10,338 bases of DNA, taken from positions 1-10,338 of the forward strand of contig JAQYWI010000185.1 in the NCBI GenBank assembly GCA_030145015.1, given 5' to 3'. The notes below the pieces were generated by a model. The model had not been told where the DNA came from and ran no database searches. It was given only the letters and a program-made list of their open reading frames with translations. The stretch is from Desulfobacterales bacterium (GTDB taxonomy: Bacteria > Desulfobacterota > Desulfobacteria > Desulfobacterales > JAHEIW01). Position numbers and translations under genes: made by a program. Positions 1-5,693 of this stretch are shown piece by piece (position 1 is the first letter of the stretch; every line of letters starts with the position of its first letter).

Positions 1-4
1 TTAT

Positions 5-41
5 TTCAACCCTGAACCTCTGAACCCTGAACCTTGGAACC
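5..41. repeat. Degenerate 7/8-base tandem repeat (CTGAACC family)
   Basis: Five consecutive units end in AACC: TTCAACC (5-11), CTGAACC (12-18), TCTGAACC (19-26), CTGAACC (27-33) and TTGGAACC (34-41). Units are 7 or 8 bases long. The array ends four bases before the Shine-Dalgarno AAGGAG of the next gene, so it may lie in its 5' untranslated region. It resembles in style, and partly in sequence (CTGAACC against ACCTGAA), the mosaic at 4437-4739. The array may begin before the window. No function can be assigned. Confidence 0.7.
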
Positions 42-59
42 TACAAGGAGAAAAATTAA

Positions 60-1955
60 ATGCTTAGTTTAATGCGGAAACATGCCGGGACCTGGATGAT
101 AAAGATTATTTTAGGTGCCATTGTTGTCGTTTTTGTGTTTTGGGGAGTCGGAAGTTACACATCCCGAAGATCGGGCCAGGTTGCCAGTGTAAACGGAACC
201 ATCATTACTTTAGATGATTACCGAATCACTTATGGCAACCTCGTCGAGCAGGTGCGCCAGTCATTCGGCAATAATTTAAACGAAGAACTCATTGAGATGC
301 TTCAATTACGAAAGCGGGCTCTGGATCAACTCATCGACAGATCTCTTATGCTGCAGGCTGCCGAAAAGTTTAAACTGACAGTTTCGGACGAGGAGCTATC
401 AGAATCTATCCGCAACATCAGTGCCTTTCAAACAGCCGGAGCCTTTGACGGTCGGCGTTACATCAACACGTTAAACCGTAATAAGATCACCCCTGAAACC
501 TTTGAGATCCAACAACGGGATGCGATCCTCATCGATAAACTTGAGGCATTTATCTCCGGCAACATTAAGGTATCGGATCCTGAAGCGCAGCAATCGTATA
601 TATGGAATAACACCGAAGTTGATATTGATTATGTCATTTTGGAACCGCAGCAGTACAAAGAAATCGAATTGACAGATGAGGAGATCCGGAATTACTTCGA
701 TCAGAATAAGGATTCTTATAAAACCGATCCCCGGATTAAGATACGCTACCTTTATTTTAAACCCGAGGACTATGCCGGCAAGGTGACCGTTTCCGAGGAT
801 GATATACAGGATTATTATGAAAGCAATCCGGAGAAATTCAAGTCTCCGAAAACCGTCGAAGCGCGGCACATTTTAATAAAACTGGGTCCCGACGCCAACG
901 CTGAAGAAGTTGAAAGTGCGCGCCAAAGAATTGAAACCGTTCTTGAAATGGCCAAAGAAGGCCGGGATTTTGCCGAATTGGCCAAGCAATATTCCGAAGG
1001 CCCGACCAAAACCCAGGGAGGAAACCTGGGAGCGTTCCGCAGGGAAGCAATGGTGAAACCGTTTGCCGATAAGGCGTTTTCCATGAAAGCCGGTGAGATC
1101 AGTGAACCGGTGCGGACCCGCTTCGGCTGGCATATCATAAAAGTTGAAAAGGTAAACCCTGAGAAAACCCTCACTTTGAGTGAAGCCGAAGGCGACATTC
1201 TAAAGAATTTGAAAGCGGATTTTTCCAAAAACCTGGCTTACGATGAAGCTGAGGCGGTCTACGATGAATCTTTTGAAGGCCGGAATTTAGATGTCATCGC
1301 CGAAGAGCGCAATCTGAAGATTCTGACAACAGAATATTTCAGCCAAAAAAATCCACCCGCAGAGATAAAAGCTAACCCCCGCTTTACATCCTTTGCATTT
1401 AGCCTGCCGACCAACGAAATCAGCGGTGTTCAGGATTTTGGCGACGGTTATTACCTGATTGAGGTTATCGACCAGGTGCCGGCTCAAATTTCGGAGTTAG
1501 AGACCGTAGAAGCAAAAGTTAAAAAAGATTTGGTAAAGGAAAAACAGGACACAAAGGCGCGCGATGAAGCCCAGGCATTTCTGGCGGAGCTTAAAAATGG
1601 CGAAACCTTTGCCACGCTCGGTGAGAAATTCAAATTGGCGCCTAAAAAGACGGGTTTTTTCAAACGCAACGATTCCATTCCGACGATTGGCTCTGAACGC
1701 GACTTGGCGCGCATTGCCTTCAGACTATCTGATAATAATAAACTGCCCGAAGAAGTGATTAAAGGTCAAAAAGGATATTTTGTTATCAGTTTCCGGGAGC
1801 GGCAGAAACCATCCCTAGAAGGGTTTGAAAAAGAAAAAACAGAAATCAAGGAGCGCCTGCTGCAACAAAAGACCCTTAAAACCTTTGACGCCTGGCTGAA
1901 GCAGTTAAAAAATGAAAGCCGGATAACCATCGAGGAAGGCGTTTCGGGAACCTGA
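60..1955 (+). CDS. ppiD: PpiD/SurA-type membrane-anchored peptidyl-prolyl isomerase (periplasmic folding factor)
   Basis: This 631-residue protein is close in length to E. coli PpiD (about 623). A short basic N-terminus (MLSLMRKHAG) leads into one membrane segment at about residues 13-33, which would leave the rest in the periplasm. Residues about 40-165 match the helical SurA/PpiD N-terminal chaperone region. Residues about 266-365 form a parvulin (PPIC) domain, recognisable by EARHILIKL, FAELAKQYSEGPTKTQGGNL and a final FGWHIIKVEKV. A second, degenerate parvulin-like stretch may lie at about 500-600 (FATLGEKF, KKTGFF, GYFVISF). The family assists folding of newly exported proteins at the Sec translocon exit. 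The ATG at 60 is supported by AAGGAG at 45-50. A zinc-ribbon membrane gene follows after 53 bases with no terminator between them, so the two are probably co-transcribed. The domain assignment is firm. PpiD rather than another anchored SurA-like paralogue is inferred from the anchor and the length. Confidence 0.88.
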   Translation: MLSLMRKHAGTWMIKIILGAIVVVFVFWGVGSYTSRRSGQVASVNGTIITLDDYRITYGNLVEQVRQSFGNNLNEELIEMLQLRKRALDQLIDRSLMLQAAEKFKLTVSDEELSESIRNISAFQTAGAFDGRRYINTLNRNKITPETFEIQQRDAILIDKLEAFISGNIKVSDPEAQQSYIWNNTEVDIDYVILEPQQYKEIELTDEEIRNYFDQNKDSYKTDPRIKIRYLYFKPEDYAGKVTVSEDDIQDYYESNPEKFKSPKTVEARHILIKLGPDANAEEVESARQRIETVLEMAKEGRDFAELAKQYSEGPTKTQGGNLGAFRREAMVKPFADKAFSMKAGEISEPVRTRFGWHIIKVEKVNPEKTLTLSEAEGDILKNLKADFSKNLAYDEAEAVYDESFEGRNLDVIAEERNLKILTTEYFSQKNPPAEIKANPRFTSFAFSLPTNEISGVQDFGDGYYLIEVIDQVPAQISELETVEAKVKKDLVKEKQDTKARDEAQAFLAELKNGETFATLGEKFKLAPKKTGFFKRNDSIPTIGSERDLARIAFRLSDNNKLPEEVIKGQKGYFVISFRERQKPSLEGFEKEKTEIKERLLQQKTLKTFDAWLKQLKNESRITIEEGVSGT

Positions 1956-2008
1956 GTTTCCCAACGGGCGTTCAACTTTATCACGGGTTAACTAAAGGAG
2001 AATTGAAA

Positions 2009-2251
2009 ATGGCCGATGAAGGCTATTCTGGCGCTACCGGGAGCGGCCGCTTTGTGACCAAAAAATGCCCTGAATGTTATACATACCTTCCGCTGCACAC
2101 CAAAAAATGCCCCTCCTGTAATACCAAATTAGGTGGCGTGGACAAACTCGGATTCGCCATACGAACTTTCGACTGGGCCGGTTATGTGACCGCCATTATA
2201 GCGATTGCGGGACTTGTGGTATTTATTTGGTGGGGTTTTTTTAGAGATTAG
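2009..2251 (+). CDS. Small zinc-ribbon, single-pass membrane protein of unknown function
   Basis: An 80-residue protein. The chosen start is ATG 2009, eight bases after AAAGGAG (1994-2000). A TTG two codons upstream would be too close to that site. Two CPxC knuckles, C20/C23 and C34/C37, separated by ten residues form a treble-clef or zinc-ribbon metal site. One hydrophobic segment follows at about residues 58-78, and the protein ends in FFRD. The Gly/Ser-rich, acidic N-terminus and the ribbon are probably cytoplasmic, but topology is not certain. I do not recognise a named family beyond the generic zinc-ribbon plus membrane-segment architecture. It sits 53 bases after ppiD, probably in the same transcript. 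Its TAG stop overlaps the stop of the convergent helicase gene. Gene reality is well supported by the start context and motifs. Function is unknown. Confidence 0.8.
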   Translation: MADEGYSGATGSGRFVTKKCPECYTYLPLHTKKCPSCNTKLGGVDKLGFAIRTFDWAGYVTAIIAIAGLVVFIWWGFFRD

Positions 2252-4230
2252 CGGTATTCAAATTGTTTTTCGAGGATATGATCCGGGATGCCGTCAATGT
2301 AACGCGATGGCTGGTTTAATACCAGCCCGGTGCTGCGATCATAAACATTGCTGGGATAGGTAAAAAATAAATTTTCCCGGGCCCGGGTCGCGGCAACATA
2401 CATAAGCCTTAGCTCTTCTTCAAGCTCTTCTTCTTTATGCAACGTATGCACGGATGGGAACCTGCCGTCTAAAGCCCATATAACAAATACCGTGTTCCAT
2501 TCCAGACCTTTAGCAGAATGAATTGTCGAAAGGATCAGCTGATCCGTATGCGTTGCCCCGGTATACAGGGAGGATTCGAAACTTGTATTGGGCGGCTCCA
2601 GGGCCATGTCGGTCAGAAATTGGTTCAGGTTTTGATAGCGTTCCATAATTTCGATCAAATGCTCTAAATCCTTGGCTCTGCGAGGGTGATCATCAAAATT
2701 GTTTTTTAAGATTGGCATATAATATTCGATTATGGTTTCTCCCATTTCGGAAACGGTCATTGGATGGATATCAAGGTTTGCAACCAGATTTTTTAGGCGG
2801 TCGAGTCCCTTAATATGTTCAAGTTTTGCAGAAAGAAGACCGCTAGGGCCTGATTTTTCATCTTGAGTGGCTTCGAAAATTCTTTGAGCCGTTTTGGGGC
2901 CGACTTTTTCGATCAGAAGTAGAATTCGGTACCAGCTAATACGATCATAAGGATTGGCGATCACCCGCATATGGGCCAAAACATCTTTGATATGGGCGGA
3001 TTCAACGAATTTAAACCCGCCCATTTTCACAAACGCAAATCCCTCGCGGCTAAGCTCGATTTCAAGATCAAATGAATGGAAGCTTGCGCGAAAGAGAACG
3101 GCGATCTGGTTTAAGGCGACTCCTTTTTGATGAAGGTCTTTAATCTTGTCAATCACGAATCTGGATTGGCTGTATTCATCTTCGGCATTAACCATCACAG
3201 GTGTGGTATCACCAGCTTTGCGGGTAAACAGGTTTTTTGAAAATTTTTCCCTGGCGCGGTCGATGATGATATTGGTTACGTCCAAAATCGGCTGAATGCT
3301 GCGATAATTTTCTTCCAGGGTGATAACACGGGTTCCGGGAAAAATATTAGGGAATTCGATAATATTTCTGAAATTGGCTCCCCGGAAGGCATAAATACTT
3401 TGGGCGTCATCCCCGACGACCATAATATTTTTGTTAACATCGGTTAAAAGATACAGTATCTCCGCTTGAAGCGTGTTGGTATCCTGGTACTCGTCCACCA
3501 TGATGTACCCATGAGTCGACGAAATGCGATTTCGGATTTCAGAATAATCGTTTAAAAGACGATGCAAATAGACAAGCAGGTCGTCGTAGTCAAGGAAATG
3601 GTGGTCGCGCTTACGGACTTGAAAATCCTTATGAAGCCGGGTGATGACTGCCAGGTGAGATGCGAAATGCGGATAGTCGTAATCGATGATATCTTCGATG
3701 GCCAAGCCCTTGTTCACCGCCCGGCTGAAAATGTTTGCCAGGGTTTTTTTGCGGGGAAACGATCGCTGTTTGGTTGCCGGCTGCATTTCTTTTCGTAACA
3801 TGCCGATCAGATTTTCTGCGTCGGTGCGGTCCAGGATTCCAAAAGCCGGGTCCAAACCCGTTTGTGAGGCGTATCTGCGCAGCATGGCATTGGCAAACGA
3901 GTGAAAGGTTCCCCCCGCGATCTTTTCACAGCGGGCATCCAGCAAGCGAGTGGCTCTACGGAGCATCTCCTGGGATGCTTTGCGTGTAAATGTCAAAAGA
4001 AGAATAGAGGCCGGCGATATGCCTTTTTCAACCAGATGGGCCACCCGGTAGGTAAGGGTTCGCGTTTTTCCGCTCCCGGCGCCGGCAATAACCAACAGAG
4101 GCCCCTCCGTACAGGTGACCGCCTCGAGCTGAGATGGATTCAGCGCCTTTTCATAGTGAAGGCGAAAATCATTTTTGTTTTGCGCAGCGCCAGACTGCTT
4201 CTTTACATTACGGTCCCGGTTATCTGACAT
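2248..4230 (-). CDS. ATP-dependent 3'-5' DNA helicase, UvrD/Rep/PcrA family (SF1)
   Basis: 660 residues with the full SF1A motif set: Q motif LNPSQLEAV (30-38), Walker A AGAGSGKT (49-56), motif Ia LLLTFTRKAS (77-86), Ib GTFHSFA (107-113), Walker B VDEYQDTN (245-252), III VGDDAQSIYAFRGA (272-285), IV LEENYRS (305-311), V STIHSAKGLEW (568-578) and VI LMYVAATRAREN (609-620). It should unwind DNA in repair or replication restart, in the cytoplasm. It ends about 40 residues after motif VI, so it lacks the longer C-terminal tail of UvrD/PcrA (about 720 residues) and is nearer Rep in size. I therefore give no gene symbol. The start is the ATG at 4230. A TTG five codons upstream is possible, but neither start has a strong Shine-Dalgarno site, with only GAGA before the ATG. 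Its TAA overlaps the stop of the convergent zinc-ribbon gene, and no terminator hairpin is visible there. Confidence 0.93.
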   Translation of the reverse strand: MSDNRDRNVKKQSGAAQNKNDFRLHYEKALNPSQLEAVTCTEGPLLVIAGAGSGKTRTLTYRVAHLVEKGISPASILLLTFTRKASQEMLRRATRLLDARCEKIAGGTFHSFANAMLRRYASQTGLDPAFGILDRTDAENLIGMLRKEMQPATKQRSFPRKKTLANIFSRAVNKGLAIEDIIDYDYPHFASHLAVITRLHKDFQVRKRDHHFLDYDDLLVYLHRLLNDYSEIRNRISSTHGYIMVDEYQDTNTLQAEILYLLTDVNKNIMVVGDDAQSIYAFRGANFRNIIEFPNIFPGTRVITLEENYRSIQPILDVTNIIIDRAREKFSKNLFTRKAGDTTPVMVNAEDEYSQSRFVIDKIKDLHQKGVALNQIAVLFRASFHSFDLEIELSREGFAFVKMGGFKFVESAHIKDVLAHMRVIANPYDRISWYRILLLIEKVGPKTAQRIFEATQDEKSGPSGLLSAKLEHIKGLDRLKNLVANLDIHPMTVSEMGETIIEYYMPILKNNFDDHPRRAKDLEHLIEIMERYQNLNQFLTDMALEPPNTSFESSLYTGATHTDQLILSTIHSAKGLEWNTVFVIWALDGRFPSVHTLHKEEELEEELRLMYVAATRARENLFFTYPSNVYDRSTGLVLNQPSRYIDGIPDHILEKQFEYR

Positions 4231-4436
4231 TTTTATATTTCTCAAGCGTTGGCTGCCGTTAACCAGCGGATTTTAAGAACGCTGTCCTTCATTTTTTTTG
4301 GGGGTCAATGACGGTATTTGATGTTTTGGGTCCGCTCTATTTTTCACAGAGACCGTCATTTGTCAACCACAGGCTGGTGTTGTGCCCCGCAAGTAATTTA
4401 CAAAACGCGGTTTTATTTTAAATGTCAGGAATAAAT
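4231..4436. other. Intergenic region upstream of the helicase gene
   Basis: No coding sequence is supported here. It should contain the promoter of the reverse-strand helicase gene, but I could not find a well-spaced -35/-10 pair. An 8-base T run (4293-4300) and the inverted repeat at 4307-4360 are the only notable elements. The stretch ends where the 7/8-mer mosaic begins. Confidence 0.5.
4307..4360. repeat. Inverted repeat with perfect 9-bp arms
   Basis: AATGACGGT (4307-4315) is exactly complementary to ACCGTCATT (4352-4360), with a 36-base spacer. It lies about 80 bases upstream of the helicase start codon. It could be a dimeric regulator site, a weak hairpin or a remnant. No T run follows, so it does not look like a terminator. 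Confidence 0.4.
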
Positions 4437-4739
4437 AGGTTTCAGGTTTCGGGTGTCAGGTGTCAGATAACAGAGGTCAGAGGGTATCGTTAAATAGTTG
4501 ATTAGTTGAATCGTCAATTCGTCAGCGGGCAAGATTTAGTTAAATGGTCAAATAGTTGAGTCGTCAAATCGTCAAATGGTTTATATCCTATAACTAATTA
4601 ACTATTTAACTATTTGACGAATTAACGAAAGTTAGACTATTTGACCATTCGACCAAATAACAAATCGACTAAACACACAGGCCAGCAGCCGGAAGCGAGA
4701 AGCCAGCGGCCTAAAAGCTGACACCTGAACACTGACACC
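4437..4739. repeat. Mosaic of degenerate 7/8-base tandem repeats with an orientation switch
   Basis: Five blocks keep a 7- or 8-base period while the unit sequence changes. The blocks are: heptamers 4437-4485 (AGGTTTC twice, GGGTGTC, AGGTGTC, AGATAAC, AGAGGTC); mixed units 4489-4580 (AATAGTTG, ATTAGTTG, AATCGTC, AAATGGTC, AAATCGTC); octamers in strict phase at 4592-4631 and 4635-4674 (AACTATTT, GACGAATT, GACCATTC, GACCAAAT), which are the opposite strand of the second block; GC-rich heptamers 4681-4708 (GCCAGCA, GCCGGAA, GCGAGAA, GCCAGCG); and heptamers 4716-4739 (AGCTGAC, ACCTGAA, CACTGAC). Complementary pairs are 4489-4507 with 4592-4610 (18 of 19, the odd pair a G-T), 4516-4524 with 4615-4623 (9 of 9), 4543-4556 with 4636-4649 (14 of 14) and 4456-4466 with 4718-4728 (11 of 11). 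No open reading frame of note crosses it. It may be a genome-wide intergenic repeat class. No function is assigned. Confidence 0.85.
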
Positions 4740-4748
4740 ATAGACAGG

Positions 4749-4821
4749 GTGTTGTTTAAAGAACTCAACTATCCAAAAATATCCCACACAACTTTTGTAA
4801 CATTTTTGTGGGACACAACAC
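4749..4821. other. Nested complementary segments upstream of the basic protein gene
   Basis: GTGTTGT (4749-4755) is complementary to ACAACAC (4815-4821). Inside it, TCCCACA (4782-4788) is complementary to TGTGGGA (4807-4813). The inner stem has an 18-base loop. The two stems could stack with one unpaired base on the right and 26 on the left. The region lies 116-188 bases before the ATG at 4937. It may be upstream of the promoter rather than in the transcript, so a regulatory role is only a possibility. Confidence 0.35.
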
Positions 4822-4853
4822 TAGAGTGCTTATCTTCATTATCTTCGCCAACA

Positions 4854-4882
4854 TTGACTTTTAATATATGCTGTCTTACTCT
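4854..4882 (+). promoter_or_regulatory. Weak candidate sigma-70-type promoter for the basic protein gene
   Basis: TTGACT (4854-4859, five of six to the -35 consensus) is followed after 17 bases by TACTCT (4877-4882, three of six to the -10 consensus). A start near 4890 would leave a leader of about 45 bases. The -35 is good and the -10 poor, so this is a tentative call. Confidence 0.3.
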
Positions 4883-4936
4883 TCTTTTTAGTCGTTCGAC
4901 ATGATTAAATACTTCTAAATGGGAGGGATAAATAGA

Positions 4937-5341
4937 ATGAAGAAAATACAAGCTCAACTAAAAACAATCTCCAAATCGCTTGCCAGCCTTTCGAAACAGG
5001 TCGAAAGAATCACGCAACAAGTAGATAAACTTCAACCTGCAAAAAAGGCACCTGCCAAACGTAAAAAGGCGGTCCGTAAAGCCGCAGTGCGCAAAGCTCC
5101 CGCGCGCAAAGCTCCAGCGCGTAAAGCTGCCGTACGCAAAAAAGCAGCACCTGCTGCCAAAGGTAAAACTGTCCTCGACTCCGTTTACAACCTGATTAAA
5201 CGCAGTAAAAAGGGCGCCACGATTGCTACCTTGAAAACGAAAACGGGTCTTGATTCCCGACAGCTTAGCAATGCGCTTTATAAGCTTTCTAAAAAACACA
5301 TGGTGCACGCGAAATCTCGTGGCCTCTATGTGAAAAAATAA
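4937..5341 (+). CDS. Basic nucleoid-type protein: coiled coil, Lys/Ala/Pro/Arg linker, winged-helix-like C-terminus
   Basis: 134 residues in three parts. Residues 1-32 form a predicted amphipathic coiled coil (ISKSLASLSKQVERITQQV). Residues 34-77 are a very basic, low-complexity linker with KAPAR-type repeats, resembling histone H1 tails and AlgP-like proteins. Residues 78-134 look like a winged helix-turn-helix (VLDSVYNLIKRSKKGATIAT, then LDSRQLSNALYKLSKKHMV and a basic hairpin SRGLYVKK). The likely role is DNA binding and compaction or regulation in the cytoplasm, with oligomerisation through the coiled coil. The start is ATG 4937, nine bases after GGGAGGG (4921-4927). An in-frame ATG at 4919 lies directly before that ribosome-binding site and is rejected. 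The gene stands alone, with a strong terminator 50 bases downstream. The architecture is visible, while the nucleoid role is inferred from composition. I know of no standard gene name. Confidence 0.82.
   Translation: MKKIQAQLKTISKSLASLSKQVERITQQVDKLQPAKKAPAKRKKAVRKAAVRKAPARKAPARKAAVRKKAAPAAKGKTVLDSVYNLIKRSKKGATIATLKTKTGLDSRQLSNALYKLSKKHMVHAKSRGLYVKK
5078..5137 (+). repeat. 15-base tandem repeat (four units) encoding the basic linker
   Basis: Four 15-base units begin with AAAG: 5078-5092, 5093-5107, 5108-5122 and 5123-5137. They encode KAAVR, KAPAR, KAPAR and KAAVR. The middle two units differ at only two positions. In-frame gain or loss of units would lengthen or shorten the linker without shifting frame. 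Confidence 0.8.
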
Positions 5342-5390
5342 GTCGTTTCTCATCTTTACCCGCTAAAGGGAGATCGGATTTAAGCGTCGC

Positions 5391-5448
5391 AAAAAAGTCT
5401 TCCGCCTGCCGTTCATTTCAAAGGGCAGGGGAAGACTTTTTTGTTTTT
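5391..5448 (+). terminator. Strong rho-independent terminator (bidirectional-looking)
   Basis: The left arm is AAAAAAGTCTTCC (5391-5403) plus CCTGCC (5405-5410). The right arm is GGCAGG (5424-5429) plus GGAAGACTTTTTT (5430-5442). This makes a 19-bp stem with a single bulged G at 5404 and a 13-base loop, followed by GTTTTTC. The A run on the left means it could also work on the reverse strand. It ends the transcript of the basic protein gene and separates it from the resB leader. Confidence 0.92.
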
Positions 5449-5493
5449 CAGATCTAGGTTTTCGCCGGGTGTTGCCGATTGGCCCTGCAGGAT

Positions 5494-5520
5494 TTGAACT
5501 TATTGAAATTAAAGTATAAT
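5494..5520 (+). promoter_or_regulatory. Candidate promoter for the resB-ccsA-qrc transcript
   Basis: A perfect TATAAT (5515-5520) is preceded by TTGAAC (5494-5499) with a 15-base spacer, shorter than the ideal 17. It lies in an AT-rich stretch just after the terminator. A start near 5527 would give a leader of about 165 bases before the ATG at 5694. The -10 is convincing and the -35 less so. Confidence 0.45.
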
Positions 5521-5541
5521 TTTTGACTATTGCCTGATCCA

Positions 5542-5555
5542 ATATCATTTGATAT
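5542..5555. promoter_or_regulatory. Small palindrome, possible operator
   Basis: ATATCA (5542-5547) and TGATAT (5550-5555) are perfect inverted arms around TT. The centre lies about 30 bases downstream of the candidate -10 at 5515-5520, a position compatible with repressor binding. AT-rich palindromes this short are common, so the call is tentative. Confidence 0.25.
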
Positions 5556-5599
5556 GTAGATGGATTCAATTTATTGGGTTTTCCAAACCCGCAACGATT

Positions 5600-5666
5600 G
5601 GAGCGCTTCGCGCCCCTGTCTCTTACCGCCTATGGCGGTAAAATCCAAGCCACCCGCTGTGCGGGT
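5600..5666 (+). other. Three consecutive hairpins in the resB leader
   Basis: Hairpin 1 is 5600-5616, a GCGC/GCGC stem around TTC extended by two G-C pairs past an A-C mismatch. Hairpin 2 is 5623-5641, with perfect 8-bp arms TTACCGCC and GGCGGTAA around TAT. Hairpin 3 is 5652-5666, with perfect 6-bp arms ACCCGC and GCGGGT around TGT. Gaps are 6 and 10 bases. None has a following T run, so they are not intrinsic terminators. They sit 28-94 bases before the resB start codon. They could be leader RNA structures affecting stability or translation, or a small REP-like intergenic repeat. Confidence 0.6.
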
Positions 5667-5693
5667 CGTCGTTGACTCAGGAAAGGATTCCGC

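Noticed and set aside
3562..4227. Several forward-strand open frames of 72-108 codons inside the helicase gene
   Set aside because: They lie antisense to conserved helicase motifs and have no recognisable protein features.
4437..4739. CRISPR array
   Set aside because: Units are 7-8 bases, degenerate and directly abutting, with no 25-40 base repeats separated by unique spacers and no cas genes.
4919..4936. Earlier in-frame ATG (4919) for the basic protein gene
   Set aside because: Its first codons contain GGGAGGG, the apparent ribosome-binding site for ATG 4937, and nothing suitable precedes 4919.
4769..4957. Reverse-strand 62-codon frame over the leader of the basic protein gene
   Set aside because: It has no family resemblance, overlaps the start of a better-supported gene, and lies in an AT-rich region with hairpins.
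5482..5500. tRNA T-loop-like sequence on the reverse strand (GTTCAAATCC), possible tRNA end or attachment site
   Set aside because: The flanking bases do not form a T-arm stem, and there is no anticodon arm, acceptor stem or nearby integrase.
5623..5641. Perfect 8-bp hairpin as a terminator before resB
   Set aside because: No T run follows on either strand, and the gene downstream needs read-through from the candidate promoter at 5494-5520.
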